Counted from the stretch's first letter, positions 32,284-43,200 are shown. The stretch is 64,000 bases of DNA from Bacteroides fragilis (GCA_023664485.1 JAMPFK010000009.1:1-64000); one strand, 5' to 3'. Made by a program: numbers and translations. Notes: generated by a model not told the origin, from the sequence alone.

Positions 32284-33630
32284 ATGGAAAAAGATATGAC
32301 AACAGAAAGCCCCATGAAGCTGATACTGGGGTTTTCGGTACCGCTGTTATTCGGGCTTTTATTTCAGCAGCTTTACAGCATGGTCGATGCGATTATTGTC
32401 GGACATTATCTGGGAGTGGACGCGCTGGCCGCCGTTGGGGCGACCGGATCGGTCAATTTTCTGGTCATCGGCTTCTGCATGGGCGTATGCAGCGGCTTTG
32501 CGATTCCGATCGCGCAGGAGTTCGGCGCCAAAAATGAGCGGAATCTGCATCAATATGTGGCGAACAGCGTATGGCTCTCGATTCTGTTTTCGGCGGTCAT
32601 GACGATTGCGGTCGTATCGCTGTGTAAACCGATTCTCCGCCTGATGCGGACGCCGGAAAATATCATCGACGGTTCTTACAGCTATATCGTCATTATTTTT
32701 GCAGGTATTCCGGTTACATACCTTTATAATATGACGTCGGCGATCATCCGTTCGCTCGGCGACAGCAGAACGCCGGTCATTTTTCTGGTGATGTCCGCAG
32801 TGTTGAATATCGGACTGGATCTGCTGTGCATCATCGTATTTCATATGGGCGTTTCCGGAGCGGCGGCCGCGACGGTATTGTCACAGCTGGCGGCGGGCGT
32901 CTGCTGTCTCCTTTTTATGCGGAAAAAATTCGGCATCCTGCAGATGAACCGGGAAGAGTGGCGCAGGGATGGCAGTTTTATGGGAAAGCTGTGCGGTATG
33001 GGCCTGCCGATGGGGCTGCAGTATTCGATTACGGCGATCGGCAGCGTTATTTTACAGAGCGCGGTCAACGGCATTGGTTCCGACGCGGTGGCGGCAGTTA
33101 CTGCGGGAGGCAAGGTGAGTATGCTCATGAGCTGTCCCTTCGATGCGATGGGAAGCACGATGGCGACTTATGGCGGGCAGAACGTGGGAGCCGGCAGGCT
33201 GGATCGCGTGGGAAGCGGCATGAGGAGCTGTATCCTGCTTGGCGCGGCATATGCGGCATTCGCTCTGGGCGTCGTGCTTTTTTTCGGAAAATATTTATTA
33301 CTGTTGTTCCTGGACGGCGGCGAAGCGGCTATTCTGGAAAATGCGCAGTGGTTCATTACGATGAACAGCTGCTTCTATTTCCCGCTGGCGCTTGTCAATA
33401 TCATCCGTTTTATGATACAGGGCATGGGGTTTGGCAAGCTGGCCGTTTTTGCGGGAATGTTCGAGATGGCGGCGAGGACGCTCGCAGGGTTTGTGCTGGT
33501 ACCGTATTTCGGTTTCCCGGCGGTCGGTTTTGCCAATCCGCTCGCATGGGTGTTCGCGGATATATTTCTGATTCCGGCCTATCTGCATGTGAAGCGCAGG
33601 CTGATACGCATAAAGGAAAGGATTGCATGA
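32284..33630 (+). CDS. MATE-family efflux transporter
   Basis: A 448-residue, 12-segment membrane protein. The N-terminal half has SVPLLFGLLFQQLYSMVDAI and VGHYLGVDALAAVGA, typical of NorM/DinF-like MatE domains; the second MatE domain begins near residue 235 (GMGLPMGLQYSITAIGS). Such pumps exchange sodium or protons for drugs or metabolites. Its stop codon lies within a few bases of the DUF4422 gene start, so the two are co-transcribed, although a functional tie is not obvious. Confidence 0.9.
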   Translation: MEKDMTTESPMKLILGFSVPLLFGLLFQQLYSMVDAIIVGHYLGVDALAAVGATGSVNFLVIGFCMGVCSGFAIPIAQEFGAKNERNLHQYVANSVWLSILFSAVMTIAVVSLCKPILRLMRTPENIIDGSYSYIVIIFAGIPVTYLYNMTSAIIRSLGDSRTPVIFLVMSAVLNIGLDLLCIIVFHMGVSGAAAATVLSQLAAGVCCLLFMRKKFGILQMNREEWRRDGSFMGKLCGMGLPMGLQYSITAIGSVILQSAVNGIGSDAVAAVTAGGKVSMLMSCPFDAMGSTMATYGGQNVGAGRLDRVGSGMRSCILLGAAYAAFALGVVLFFGKYLLLLFLDGGEAAILENAQWFITMNSCFYFPLALVNIIRFMIQGMGFGKLAVFAGMFEMAARTLAGFVLVPYFGFPAVGFANPLAWVFADIFLIPAYLHVKRRLIRIKERIA

Positions 33631-33634
33631 TAAA

Positions 33635-34756
33635 ATGGCGGTTACGATTTTTACGATGACGCATAAAAAATTCAAAGAACCTCCCGATCCCATCTATGTG
33701 CCTTTGCAGGTGGGGCGCGCCTGCGGGGAGGATCTTGGGTATCCGGGAGACGATACGGGGGATAACATTTCCGCGAAAAACTGTTATTACGGTGAATTGA
33801 CGGGCGTTTACTGGGTCTGGAAAAATGTGCGGACGAAGGATTGTGTGGGCGTCTGTCATTACCGGAGATATTTCTGCACCGAGGAAGGGCGGATTTTCGG
33901 GGAAAAGGATTATTTGTCGCGCCTGCGGGAATACGATATCATTACTTCGAAAAAGCTGAAGCTGAATTTTTCCTATTTTGACGGCTATGCGGGCGATTAC
34001 AATATTTTTGACCTGATTGCGACGGGAGAAGTCATCCGGCAGAAATACCCGGCATATTATGAGAATTTCGAGCGGCTTGTGCATGAGAACGGCACTTATT
34101 TTGCCAATATGGTAGTGGCGGAGAAATCGTTATACGATGAATACTGCGCGTGGCTGTTTTCCATTTTTGAGGAAGTGGAGAAGCGTATCGACGCCGACGG
34201 CTACGACGATTATCATAAGCGGGTGTTCGGTTTTATTTCGGAATTTCTGCTGCTCGTCTGGGTGGAGACGAAGGGGCTCAGGGTTTGTGAATGTAAAATC
34301 GGCATGACCACGGAGAAATATGAGACAAAGCGGATGAAAGAACGGCTGGCGGACTTTTTCCGGCAAAAAGATACCGCGGGAGCGAAGGCCTTCCTTCTGG
34401 AATCGCTGGAAAAGAGGCCGGACGTTTTAATGGAGGCCTCGGATATTACGGGCGAACTGAAAATCGCGATGCAGGCGGTTGCGGTCTGCGAGCTGGAAAA
34501 ACGGCTGCTCGGCGAAAGCGTGCTCGACAGAATGCAGGAGTTTGACGAACTGATACGTTATTTTACCGGATTGAATGAAGCGGTCAACGCCTGCCGGCTT
34601 AATTCTCTGCAGAAAGAAAATACCCGCTTCCTGAAAAAGGAGCGGGTATCGGATATCGCGATAGAAGCTTCTGTTCAGATGTTCTGTCCGGAGGAAGCGG
34701 AGCAGCGCCGCGTGGCGGAGGCCGTTAAGGCGGTCAGGGGGCGTTGGAATTCATAA
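33635..34756 (+). CDS. DUF4422 glycosyltransferase-like protein
   Basis: A 373-residue soluble protein. The first 225 residues match the DUF4422 pattern of capsule/exopolysaccharide glycosyltransferases: ENCYYGELTGVYWVWKN-like NCYYGELTGVYWVWKN and VGVCHYRRYF. The last 150 residues are a charged helical extension with no recognised domain. The start is uncertain: TTG 33623 or ATG 33635. The upstream AAAGGA fits neither perfectly, and coupling to the MATE stop is likely. Confidence 0.75.
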   Translation: MAVTIFTMTHKKFKEPPDPIYVPLQVGRACGEDLGYPGDDTGDNISAKNCYYGELTGVYWVWKNVRTKDCVGVCHYRRYFCTEEGRIFGEKDYLSRLREYDIITSKKLKLNFSYFDGYAGDYNIFDLIATGEVIRQKYPAYYENFERLVHENGTYFANMVVAEKSLYDEYCAWLFSIFEEVEKRIDADGYDDYHKRVFGFISEFLLLVWVETKGLRVCECKIGMTTEKYETKRMKERLADFFRQKDTAGAKAFLLESLEKRPDVLMEASDITGELKIAMQAVAVCELEKRLLGESVLDRMQEFDELIRYFTGLNEAVNACRLNSLQKENTRFLKKERVSDIAIEASVQMFCPEEAEQRRVAEAVKAVRGRWNS

Positions 34757-34773
34757 GTTCCGAAAGTCCGGCT

Positions 34774-34896
34774 TTACGGCGTAAATTCTTTCAACAGTTC
34801 TGACAGCTCTCCTGCTTTTCCCTGCAGATTCTCTGCGGCGGCTTCCAATGTTGTGATCGCATCCTGCTGCGCCGATACGATACGGGGCATATTGGA
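34774..34896 (-). pseudogene. remnant of methyl-accepting chemotaxis protein C-terminus
   Basis: The last 40 codons on the minus strand (NMPRIVSAQQDAITTLEAAA, then ENLQGKAGELSELLKEF) have the helical Ala/Gln/Glu pattern and final LxxLLxxF signature of a chemoreceptor tail. Upstream codons lose the resemblance and there is no signalling hairpin, so only a 3' scrap remains. It is short, so the assignment is tentative. Confidence 0.45.
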
Positions 34897-34908
34897 GGAG
34901 CCCGCCTC

Positions 34909-34937
34909 TTGTGAATCCCGGCCGCATATGGTAGAAT
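34909..34937 (+). promoter_or_regulatory. sigma-A promoter for pyrophosphorylase gene
   Basis: TTGTGA (34909-34914), 17 bases, TAGAAT (34932-34937), about 37 bases before the ATG at 34974. Confidence 0.65.
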
Positions 34938-34973
34938 GATAAAAATTCAGAATGAAACGACAGGAAGAAAGGA

Positions 34974-36212
34974 ATGGATATCGGCATGAATTATCAACAG
35001 GCATACGATAAACTGGAAAAGAACGGCCAGCTTCATGTTTTAAAATATTACGGGGAGCTGCCGCAGGAGAAAAAAGAAGCGCTGCTTGCGCAGGTGGAAA
35101 CGCTCGATTTTTCGATGACGGCGTCTTGTAAGCACAAAGAAGAACTGAACCGGAAGGGGAAAATAACCCCGTTGTCCGCTATGCAGTTAAAGGAAATTGC
35201 GGAAAGGAAAGAAGAATTTACGGCAGCCGGCATCGAAGCGATCCGGGCCGGAAAGGTCGGCGCCGTCCTGCTGGCGGGCGGCATGGGGACGAGGCTCGGC
35301 TCCGACGCGCCGAAAGGCGTGTACAATATCGGGCTGACGAAGGAAGTCTTTATTTTTCAGCGTCTGATAGAAAATCTGCTCGATGTGGTGCGGCAGACCG
35401 GCGCCTGGATCCACCTTTTTGTGATGACGAGCGATAAGAACCACGAGGCGACGACGGGCTTTTTCCGGGAAAAGAATTATTTTGGCTATAAGCCGGAGTA
35501 TATTACCTTTTTCATGCAGGAGATGGCGCCCGCGACCGATTATGAGGGAAGGGTCTACATGGAAGCGAAAGATAAAATATCCACCTCCCCCAACGGCAAC
35601 GGCGGCTGGTTCTCGTCCATGATGAAGTGGGGCGTCGTGGATAAGATTCATGAGGCAGGCATCGAGTGGCTGAACGTTTTTGCGGTGGACAATGTGCTGC
35701 AGCGGATCGCCGACCCCTGTTTTGTTGGCGCTGTGATTCTGGCCGACAGCGACGCAGGGGCGAAGGTCGTACGCAAAAACGCGCCGGACGAAAGGATCGG
35801 CGTGATCTGCCTGGAGGATGGAAAGCCGTCGATCGTGGAATACTATGAGCTGACGGAAGAGCTGATGAATGCCAGAGACGGGAACGGCGAGCCCGCTTAC
35901 AGCTTCGGCGTCATTTTGAATTATCTGTTCCGGGAAAAGGCGCTGGAGGAAATCGCGGCGAAGAAGCTTCCCCTTCATATCGTAGAGAAAAAAATTCCCT
36001 GTCTGAATGAAGAAGGGGAACTGGTCAAACCGGAGGAGCCGAATGGTTATAAATATGAGCAGCTCGTGCTGGACATGATTCACGAGCTGGATTCCTGCCT
36101 GCCCTATGAGGTAGAGCGGAACTATGAATTCGCGCCGATCAAGAACAGGACCGGCATCGATTCCGTAGAAAGCGCACGAAAACTTTGCAGGGAGAACGGA
36201 ATCGAATTATAG
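34974..36212 (+). CDS. UDP-sugar pyrophosphorylase (UDPGP family)
   Basis: A 412-residue nucleotidyltransferase that makes a UDP-sugar from UTP and a sugar 1-phosphate. The signature loop is VLLAGGMGTRLGSDAPKG near residue 95. EWLNVFAVDNVLQRIADP supplies the metal-binding aspartate region and EPNGYKYEQLVLDMIHEL is typical of the eukaryote-like UDP-N-acetylhexosamine pyrophosphorylase branch. It is thus more likely to act on GlcNAc/GalNAc-1-P or Gal-1-P than to be a GalU-type enzyme. galE lies next, so together they could supply UDP-Gal/UDP-GalNAc for surface polymers. Confidence 0.85.
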   Translation: MDIGMNYQQAYDKLEKNGQLHVLKYYGELPQEKKEALLAQVETLDFSMTASCKHKEELNRKGKITPLSAMQLKEIAERKEEFTAAGIEAIRAGKVGAVLLAGGMGTRLGSDAPKGVYNIGLTKEVFIFQRLIENLLDVVRQTGAWIHLFVMTSDKNHEATTGFFREKNYFGYKPEYITFFMQEMAPATDYEGRVYMEAKDKISTSPNGNGGWFSSMMKWGVVDKIHEAGIEWLNVFAVDNVLQRIADPCFVGAVILADSDAGAKVVRKNAPDERIGVICLEDGKPSIVEYYELTEELMNARDGNGEPAYSFGVILNYLFREKALEEIAAKKLPLHIVEKKIPCLNEEGELVKPEEPNGYKYEQLVLDMIHELDSCLPYEVERNYEFAPIKNRTGIDSVESARKLCRENGIEL

Positions 36213-36248
36213 GAAGAACCGCGTATTCCAACAATTCCCAAAAACCCT

Positions 36249-36304
36249 GACAGAATCGCGACAAGCGATTCTGTCATATGAGAAAGATTTGCCAAAGGCA
36301 AATC
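36249..36304. repeat. paired short-loop hairpins before galE
   Basis: GACAGAATCGC/GCGATTCTGTC (36249-36259 and 36265-36275) and GATTTGCC/GGCAAATC (36286-36304, 3-base loop). No T-run. This intergenic stretch, 36213-36473, holds no other visible feature apart from the galE ribosome site. Confidence 0.6.
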
Positions 36305-36473
36305 GTAGAACTTCTTAGCGCAGCAGCCTTTGCAGCAAGCTTTTAGAAGGTCTTCACATATTTAACATTTTGACAGATATGAGCAACATTCCACGCCTGT
36401 ACAAAAAGGAGGAATGAGCGTAAAGTAACAGATAAGGAAAACGGAAATCAGAAAGAGGTAAGGAGGCGCACTT

Positions 36474-37490
36474 ATGGCAATTTTAGTAACAGGCGGGGCA
36501 GGGTATATCGGCTCTCATACGGTAGTGGAATTACAGAATGCAGGCTATGATGTCGTGGTTGCAGACAATTTATCCAACTCCAGCGAGAAATCATTACAAA
36601 GGGTGGAGAAGATTACGGGAAAACCCGTGAAATTTTATAAGGCGGATATTTTGGACCGGGCGGCATTGGAAGAGATATTTAATAAAGAAGAAATCGATTC
36701 CTGTATTCATTTTGCAGGGCTGAAAGCGGTCGGCGAATCCGTGGCGAAGCCCTGGGAATATTATGAGAACAATATCGCGGGAACGCTGACGTTAGTCGAT
36801 GTGATGAGGAAGCATAATGTGAAAAACATTATCTTTTCTTCTTCCGCGACGGTATACGGCGATCCGGCAGTCATCCCGATTACGGAGGAATGCCCGAAGG
36901 GACAGTGTACGAATCCTTATGGCTGGACAAAATCCATGCTGGAACAGATTCTTTCCGATATGCAGAAAGCGGATCCGGAATGGAATGTTATTCTGCTCCG
37001 CTATTTCAATCCGATCGGCGCGCATCAGAGCGGGACGATCGGCGAGAACCCGAACGGGATTCCCAACAATCTGATGCCCTATATTACGCAGGTGGCAGTC
37101 GGCAAGCTGAAAGAGCTGGGCGTATTTGGCAACGATTATGATACGCCGGACGGCACCGGTGTACGCGATTACATCCATGTTGTGGATCTGGCGGCCGGCC
37201 ATGTGAAGGCCCTGAAGAAAATCGAGGAAAAAGCCGGACTCTGCATTTATAATCTCGGCACGGGCGTCGGCTATAGTGTGCTGGATATCGTGAAGAATTT
37301 CGAGGAAGCGACCGGCGTTAAGATTCCTTATGTTATCAAGGACAGACGCCCCGGCGATATCGCGACCTGTTATTCCAATGCGCAGAAGGCGAAAGACGAG
37401 CTGGGCTGGGAAGCGCAGTACGGTATTAAGGAGATGTGCGCCGATTCCTGGAGATGGCAGAGCAATAATCCGAACGGTTACGACGATTAG
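36474..37490 (+). CDS. galE: UDP-glucose 4-epimerase
   Basis: A 338-residue short-chain dehydrogenase-type epimerase. The NAD-binding start is LVTGGAGYIGSHTVVEL, the catalytic Ser/Tyr/Lys are in FSSSATVYG and NPYGWTKSMLEQ (YxxxK), and RYFNPIGAHQSGTIGENPNG and DYIHVVDLAAGHV are diagnostic of GalE. It interconverts UDP-Glc and UDP-Gal, and often the N-acetyl forms. AAGGAGG precedes the ATG. A MITE-like element follows 11 bases after the stop. Confidence 0.95.
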   Translation: MAILVTGGAGYIGSHTVVELQNAGYDVVVADNLSNSSEKSLQRVEKITGKPVKFYKADILDRAALEEIFNKEEIDSCIHFAGLKAVGESVAKPWEYYENNIAGTLTLVDVMRKHNVKNIIFSSSATVYGDPAVIPITEECPKGQCTNPYGWTKSMLEQILSDMQKADPEWNVILLRYFNPIGAHQSGTIGENPNGIPNNLMPYITQVAVGKLKELGVFGNDYDTPDGTGVRDYIHVVDLAAGHVKALKKIEEKAGLCIYNLGTGVGYSVLDIVKNFEEATGVKIPYVIKDRRPGDIATCYSNAQKAKDELGWEAQYGIKEMCADSWRWQSNNPNGYDD

Positions 37491-37501
37491 AGCGATTCTT
37501 A

Positions 37502-37601
37502 AGTTAACGACATTGGGAATTGCCATTTTGGCTTCACAAAAGCCTGCATATATGGCTTTTGTGAAAGACGGAATGCGCAATTTGTTATGTCGTTTACTAT
37601 A
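37502..37601 (+). mobile_element. MITE-like palindromic element, copy 3
   Basis: A 100-bp copy: AGTTAACGACATTGGGAATT at the left and ATGTCGTTTACTATA at the right. The outermost left bases (CTTA instead of TATA) have diverged. It lies between galE and the MMPL promoter. Confidence 0.82.
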
Positions 37602-37628
37602 ATTTATACAAACCCTTCAAATTGTATA

Positions 37629-37657
37629 TTGTTTTTTGCAATCCCCTATTTTAAAAT
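37629..37657 (+). promoter_or_regulatory. sigma-A promoter for MMPL-surface protein operon
   Basis: TTGTTT (37629-37634), 17 bases, TAAAAT (37652-37657). Transcription from about 37664 excludes the in-frame codons at 37587 and 37656 as starts of the MMPL gene. Confidence 0.55.
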
Positions 37658-37694
37658 GATGCTCACGAGGACATCTGCAAAGGGGGCAGTTATT

Positions 37695-40211
37695 GTGAGC
37701 GGACCGCAACAGACACAGGAACAGGATTCCAATATCATGATAAAAATTTCCAGTTTTATTGTTGATAAAAGGAACCTGTTCTTTTTAATTTACATGATTT
37801 TAATTATCTTCTCCGCCTTTTCGAGGAACTGGGTGCAGGTGGAAAATGAACTTTCCGCTTATCTGCCGGACACGGCGGAGACCTGTATCGGACTGGATTT
37901 GATGGAAGAGCAGTTCATTACCTATGGAACCGCTAAAATCATGGTGACGAATATCGAGTATGATGCGGCGCGGGCGCTGGCGGATGAAATCGAGGCGATG
38001 GAGACGGTCGGGATGCTTTCTTTTGATAATACGACGGACCATTACAATCACTTTTCCGCATTGTACGACGTTACCTTTGAATATGATGAAACGGATGATA
38101 AATGTCTGGAAGCGCTGGAAGAGCTGAAGGATTATCTCGCGGGATATGATTTCTATGTCTCGACCTCTCTTGGCGACCAGTCATCCGAAACAATTGCGTC
38201 GGAGATGAGCGTGATTATCGTGTGGGTTGCGGTCATCGTCGTCGCCGTGCTGCTCTTGACGTCTCAGACCTGGGCGGAAGTTCCGGTGCTGCTTATGACA
38301 TTCGTGTCAGCGGCTGTTCTGAGCATGGGAACGAACTTCGTTTTCGGTACGATTTCTTTCGTATCCAATTCCGTGACCGTCGTATTGCAGCTTGCGCTTT
38401 CCATCGACTATGCGATTATTCTGTGCAACCGGTATAAGGAAGAACACGCGGCGCTGTCGATCCGGGACGCGGCGATCGTTTCTTTGAGCAAGGCGATACC
38501 GGAAATATCGTCTTCCAGCCTGACGACGATCGGCGGTCTGATCGCGATGATGTTCATGCAGTTCGGCATAGGAAGCGATATGGCGATCTGTCTGATCAAG
38601 GCGATTATTTTGAGCCTGATGTCCGTCTTTCTGCTGATGCCGGGCCTGCTCGTCCTGTTCGGGAATCTGATGGATAAGACCGTCCATAAAAACTTTGTGC
38701 CGAAAATTCCTTTTGTCGGAAAGTTTGCCTATCGGTCGAGATTTTTTGTGCCGCCGTTATTCGTAGCGGTACTGGTCGTTTTCTTTATTTTACAGAAACA
38801 CTGTCCCTATGTTTATGGTTACAGCACACTGGAGACGCCGCTGCTCAACCAGTATCAGATTGCGGATAATATGATAGAGGAGAGCTTTGGAGAGACGAAT
38901 TTTGTGGCTTTAATCGTACCGGCCGGGAATTATGACAGGGAAAGCAGGCTGTTACGGGATATTGACGCGCGGGCGGAAGTCGATTATTCCGTCGGTTTGT
39001 CCAATACGGAGGCGATGGACGGCTATATGCTGACGGATAAGCTTTCGGCGAGACAGTTCTCCGAGCTTTTGGAGCTGGATTATGAGGTGGCGGAGCTGCT
39101 TTATACGGCTTATGCGGTCAACGATGAAAATTATGCCAAGCTGGTGAGCGGCATTTCCACCTATAGCGTACCGCTGATCGATATGATCATGTTCCTGTAT
39201 GAAGAGGTCGAGGAAGGCTATGTCACGCTGGACGACGATCTGATGGATACGCTGGAAAGCGCTTATCATCAGATGAACATCGCCAAAGAGCAGCTGCAGG
39301 GCGGGGAATACAGCCGCATGCTCATCTATCTGAATCTGCCGGAGGAGGGCGGCGAGACCTTCGCTTTTTTGGATGAAATGCACGAGATGGCCCGTAAATA
39401 CTATGAGGAGGGAACGGTTCTCGTCGTCGGCGAGTCCACGAGCCAATATGATCTGTGCAAGACGTTTTCGAGGGATAATACGGTCGTCAACGTGGTATCC
39501 ATTCTGGCGGTTTTGGCGGTGCTCCTTTTTACATTCAAATCCGCCGGTATGCCGGTGCTGCTGATTATCGTTATTCAGGGAAGTATCTGGATCAACTTTT
39601 CCTTCCCCGCGCTGATGAAGTCTAACCTCTTCTTTATGAGCTATCTGATTGTCAGTTCCATCCAGATGGGCGCTAATATTGACTATGCGATCGTTATTTC
39701 GGGGCGTTTCATGGAGCTGAAAGAGAAAATGAGCAAAAGGGATGCGATCGTCGAGACGATGAATTTCGCTTTTCCGACGATTATCACATCGGGCTCCATG
39801 CTGGCCATCGCCGGAGTCCTGATCGGGCAGATGACTTCCGAGGCGGCGATAGCGGGCATAGGCCAGTGCCTCGGCCGCGGTACTTTTATTTCGATCTTTA
39901 TCGTTATGTTCATCCTGCCGCAGATTCTTCTGCTTGGAGAAAAGGTCATCGATAAAACGTCGTTTACCGTTTCCATGCCGATCACGACGCAGAAAGCTAC
40001 GGGGCTTGTCAGCGTCAACGGCAAAATACGGGGCCAGATCAACGGTATCGTTATCGGCGAGATTCATGGGATCGTGCGCGGCGAAGTCAATGCGATTATG
40101 GAGGTGGGCGATATGATACCGCTCGGCGAAGTGGATGAGACGCTGCTCGAAATAGAAGATAAGGGTATGGAGACCGGAAAAGCGGAATCGGAAGGAGGAG
40201 GGCAGCAATGA
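37695..40211 (+). CDS. MMPL/RND-family membrane transporter
   Basis: An 838-residue protein with the two-fold RND plan: a membrane segment near residue 25, an extracellular loop, six membrane segments, a second extracellular loop (about 380-600), then more segments. The repeated VTVVLQLALSIDYAIIL and IQMGANIDYAIVI carry the conserved GxxxDYx3 of MMPL proteins. They export lipids or surface compounds with proton flow. After the last helix comes an odd Gly-rich repeat tail (NGKIRGQINGIVIGEIHGIV). GTG 37695 follows AAAGGGGG; ATG 37737 is the alternative. The next gene overlaps by four bases. Confidence 0.82.
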   Translation: MSGPQQTQEQDSNIMIKISSFIVDKRNLFFLIYMILIIFSAFSRNWVQVENELSAYLPDTAETCIGLDLMEEQFITYGTAKIMVTNIEYDAARALADEIEAMETVGMLSFDNTTDHYNHFSALYDVTFEYDETDDKCLEALEELKDYLAGYDFYVSTSLGDQSSETIASEMSVIIVWVAVIVVAVLLLTSQTWAEVPVLLMTFVSAAVLSMGTNFVFGTISFVSNSVTVVLQLALSIDYAIILCNRYKEEHAALSIRDAAIVSLSKAIPEISSSSLTTIGGLIAMMFMQFGIGSDMAICLIKAIILSLMSVFLLMPGLLVLFGNLMDKTVHKNFVPKIPFVGKFAYRSRFFVPPLFVAVLVVFFILQKHCPYVYGYSTLETPLLNQYQIADNMIEESFGETNFVALIVPAGNYDRESRLLRDIDARAEVDYSVGLSNTEAMDGYMLTDKLSARQFSELLELDYEVAELLYTAYAVNDENYAKLVSGISTYSVPLIDMIMFLYEEVEEGYVTLDDDLMDTLESAYHQMNIAKEQLQGGEYSRMLIYLNLPEEGGETFAFLDEMHEMARKYYEEGTVLVVGESTSQYDLCKTFSRDNTVVNVVSILAVLAVLLFTFKSAGMPVLLIIVIQGSIWINFSFPALMKSNLFFMSYLIVSSIQMGANIDYAIVISGRFMELKEKMSKRDAIVETMNFAFPTIITSGSMLAIAGVLIGQMTSEAAIAGIGQCLGRGTFISIFIVMFILPQILLLGEKVIDKTSFTVSMPITTQKATGLVSVNGKIRGQINGIVIGEIHGIVRGEVNAIMEVGDMIPLGEVDETLLEIEDKGMETGKAESEGGGQQ

Positions 40212-43200
40212 AAAAAAGACATTTATACAGAATCGTCAGCGCATGGATGCTTCCTGTCCTTGTTGTGACACTTATGTCAGGAAATGTGGCGTTCGCGGAA
40301 GAAAATGACAAAGAAGTGATTGTTATCAGGACGGCTGAAGAACTGTTGGCGGTCGCTGAAAAATGTGACACGGATGTCTGGTCCGCCGATAAGCAGATAG
40401 AGCTGCAGGAAGATATTTCTCTTGCGGGTATCGATTTTGAGCCGATTGCGGTATTTGCGGGGACTTTCAACGGAAACGGGCATGCCGTTACCGATTTTCA
40501 TTATGTGGGTTCCGGGTATGCGGACGGCTTTTTCCGTTATATTACGCCGGCTGGTATTGTACAGAATCTGACGATATCGGGCTGGGTCGAGGCAGGGAAT
40601 GAAGAAAAATGCACGGGAGGCATTTGCGGCATTAACGGCGGCTGGATTCTGGAATGCACCTTTTCGGGACGGGTGGAAGGAAAATCTGAAACGGGCGGCA
40701 TTGCCGGGGAAAATGAGAGCACCGGCACGATCAGCTCCTGTTCCGTTATCGGTTCGGTAACAGGGTATGACAGGGCCGGCGGCATCGCGGGCGGTAATTA
40801 CGGCACGATTCGCAACTGTACGAATAGAGCGGGCATTAACAGCGACAGCTCCTGGCTGGAGGAAGCGGATGAGTCATCGGGGCTGGAATGGCTGTTGGAA
40901 GATATTTCGGAAGGAAAACTGGTCAGCGGAACGGATATCGGCGGTATTGCCGGATATTCCAAAGGACTTCTGATCAATTGCGATAATGAGGGCGTTGTCG
41001 GCTATGAGCACAACGGTTATAATATCGGCGGTATCGTAGGGAGACAGTCGGGACAGGTCATTTTTTGCAGTAATAACGGCTATGTATATGGCCGTAAGGA
41101 CGTCGGCGGCATTGTGGGGCAGATGGAGCCCTATATCAGCGTAGAAGAGGCGGAGTCTCTTTCGGAGGCGGTACAAAGACTGCATGATCTGGTGGATATT
41201 TTTCTGGAGGATGCCGGAAAAACACAGGACAGCATGAGCGGGGATTTTGATATCCTGCGCAGTTATTCGGATGAAGCGCTGAAAAATGCGGATTCGATCG
41301 CGGACAGGACGACGGATTTTATCGATGAGAATATTTCCGCGGTCAATGAAGCGGCTGACCGGATGCGGTACTGCATGGAGCAGGTACCCTTTATTATGGA
41401 TGATGTTTCCGACGCCATAGACAGCATGAATGAAACCGCGGATGCGCTCGGCAGAGTGGTCGATGCGCTTGATCTGGATGGAAAAGCGGAGGATACGGTA
41501 TATGACGAAACGGCCCATGCCCGTCTGTCGCTCGTATCGGGCGTGGGCGGAGAAGTTTATACGGACAGCGTCCTGCCCGCAGAAGGAGAGACGGTCACTC
41601 TGTCGGCTGCGCCGGAGGAAGGCTATCGCCTGCGTTATATCAGTGCTGCAGATGCCTCGAAAGAGACGCTTGATCTGACGATGCTGAGCGATACGGAATA
41701 CGCTTTTGTTATGCCCGCCGGAAATGTCGTGGTCAAGGCGGAATTTACCTGTGACGGCAATGCCGTATCCGGCACAGGAGACGGAAGCGTGTCGGCAGAG
41801 GTGCTGCCCGCGGGTTCGGGAAACGGCGGAAACAGCGGTACGGACGGCATAACGCAGGTTCCGGGAAATGTTCCGGAGGAAGCGGGCGGCGGAGCGGCAG
41901 GTTCAACGGGCGGCGCGTCTGCCGGCGGGGCTTTGGCTGGAGAAGAGGGGACGGAGACGGATAACGGCCCGGCGGATGAGGAAGAAGCGGAACCGGGGGA
42001 AAAAGCGCCGGAATCGGAGGAAAAAACACCGGAATCAGGGGAGAATACGCCGGAATCGGCAGAAACAGCGCAAGGGGCTGGTGAAAAGCCGTCGAAATCA
42101 GGGAAAGAGGAGTCGGAACCGGCGGGAGAGGCATCGGAGCAGGATGCAGTCTCGCAGGACGGCGGAACGGATCCCCTGAACGAAAAAGAAGCGGGGACGG
42201 CGGATACGGTTCACGATATGGCATCGTCGAATGATGAAACTGCACATGCAGAGCGGCAGTTTCGAAAGCTGGTCAATGCGTCGGGCGGTCCGGACGACGG
42301 CGTGTATGCGGCGGAACGCACGATTACGATTCTGAAGAACGGAAGCGATGAGAGTACAAAAAGCGCTTATGCGGGCGATGTCGTGGTCGTCAATATACAG
42401 CCGGACAGCGGCTGCAGGGCATCCGTACGCATCACGGCGGATGGGAAGGAAATTGCCGCGACAGAGAAAATGGAGGGCCGCGCCTGTCAGTTCACCATGC
42501 CGGATGCAGACGTAACGGTGGAAGTCGGTTTCGTAAAAGCGGGCGTCATTGTGGAGTCCAATGCGGGCGGCAAGGCGGAATACAGCATATCCGGCAATCA
42601 GCTGAAGCTGCAGGTCAGACCGAATGCAGGGTATGTGGAAAAAGAGCATCCGACGGCCGCTGACGGCGCGGGAAACCAGCTGATGGTTTCCGGAAAGAGC
42701 GCGGGCGCTTACGCTTACGAAATCGATCTGGGAAACGCTGTATCGCCGGTCCGGGTAAATATCGTTTTTGCGGCGGGTACGGATTCTGCAGCGGTAAGTA
42801 CCTCAAAGGATAATCTGAACGGGAATGTCAGTCTGCTGAAAACGCAGATGCGGAGCGTTTCCGATACGATGTCCAAAATCGACCGGCTTGTCAACGGAAA
42901 GACATTGGATGAAATCAGGAATGACGGAAACAGCGAAGAACTGATCGGCTATATCCTCGACCTGGCGCAGGATTTATCCGATGCGGGAAGCACGCTTTCT
43001 TATATTTTAAGCGACCTGGCCTCCATTTCCAATGTTATGACGCCCTATATGGAAGAAGCGTTGAAGCAGGCAGATGTAGAACTGGATTTTGTCATCGACG
43101 ATCTGGAGGATGTTTTTTCCGGTTTGGATGCCGCCTTTGGCAGAGTGCGATCAACAGTGGTCTATGTGACTGGTAAGTTCGATATTCAGTTTACAAAGCC

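Noticed and set aside
37587..37694. Upstream start of the MMPL protein
   Set aside because: It lies in the mobile element and ahead of the predicted transcription start.
38952..40208. Long minus-strand open frame (418 codons) opposite the MMPL gene
   Set aside because: Its His/Arg/Asp-rich composition is that of a complementary-strand shadow, it has no ribosome site, and the plus strand has clear transporter motifs.
41745..42245. Pro-rich minus-strand frame
   Set aside because: Antisense of the Gly/Glu/Pro linker of the GLUG protein; no coding support.
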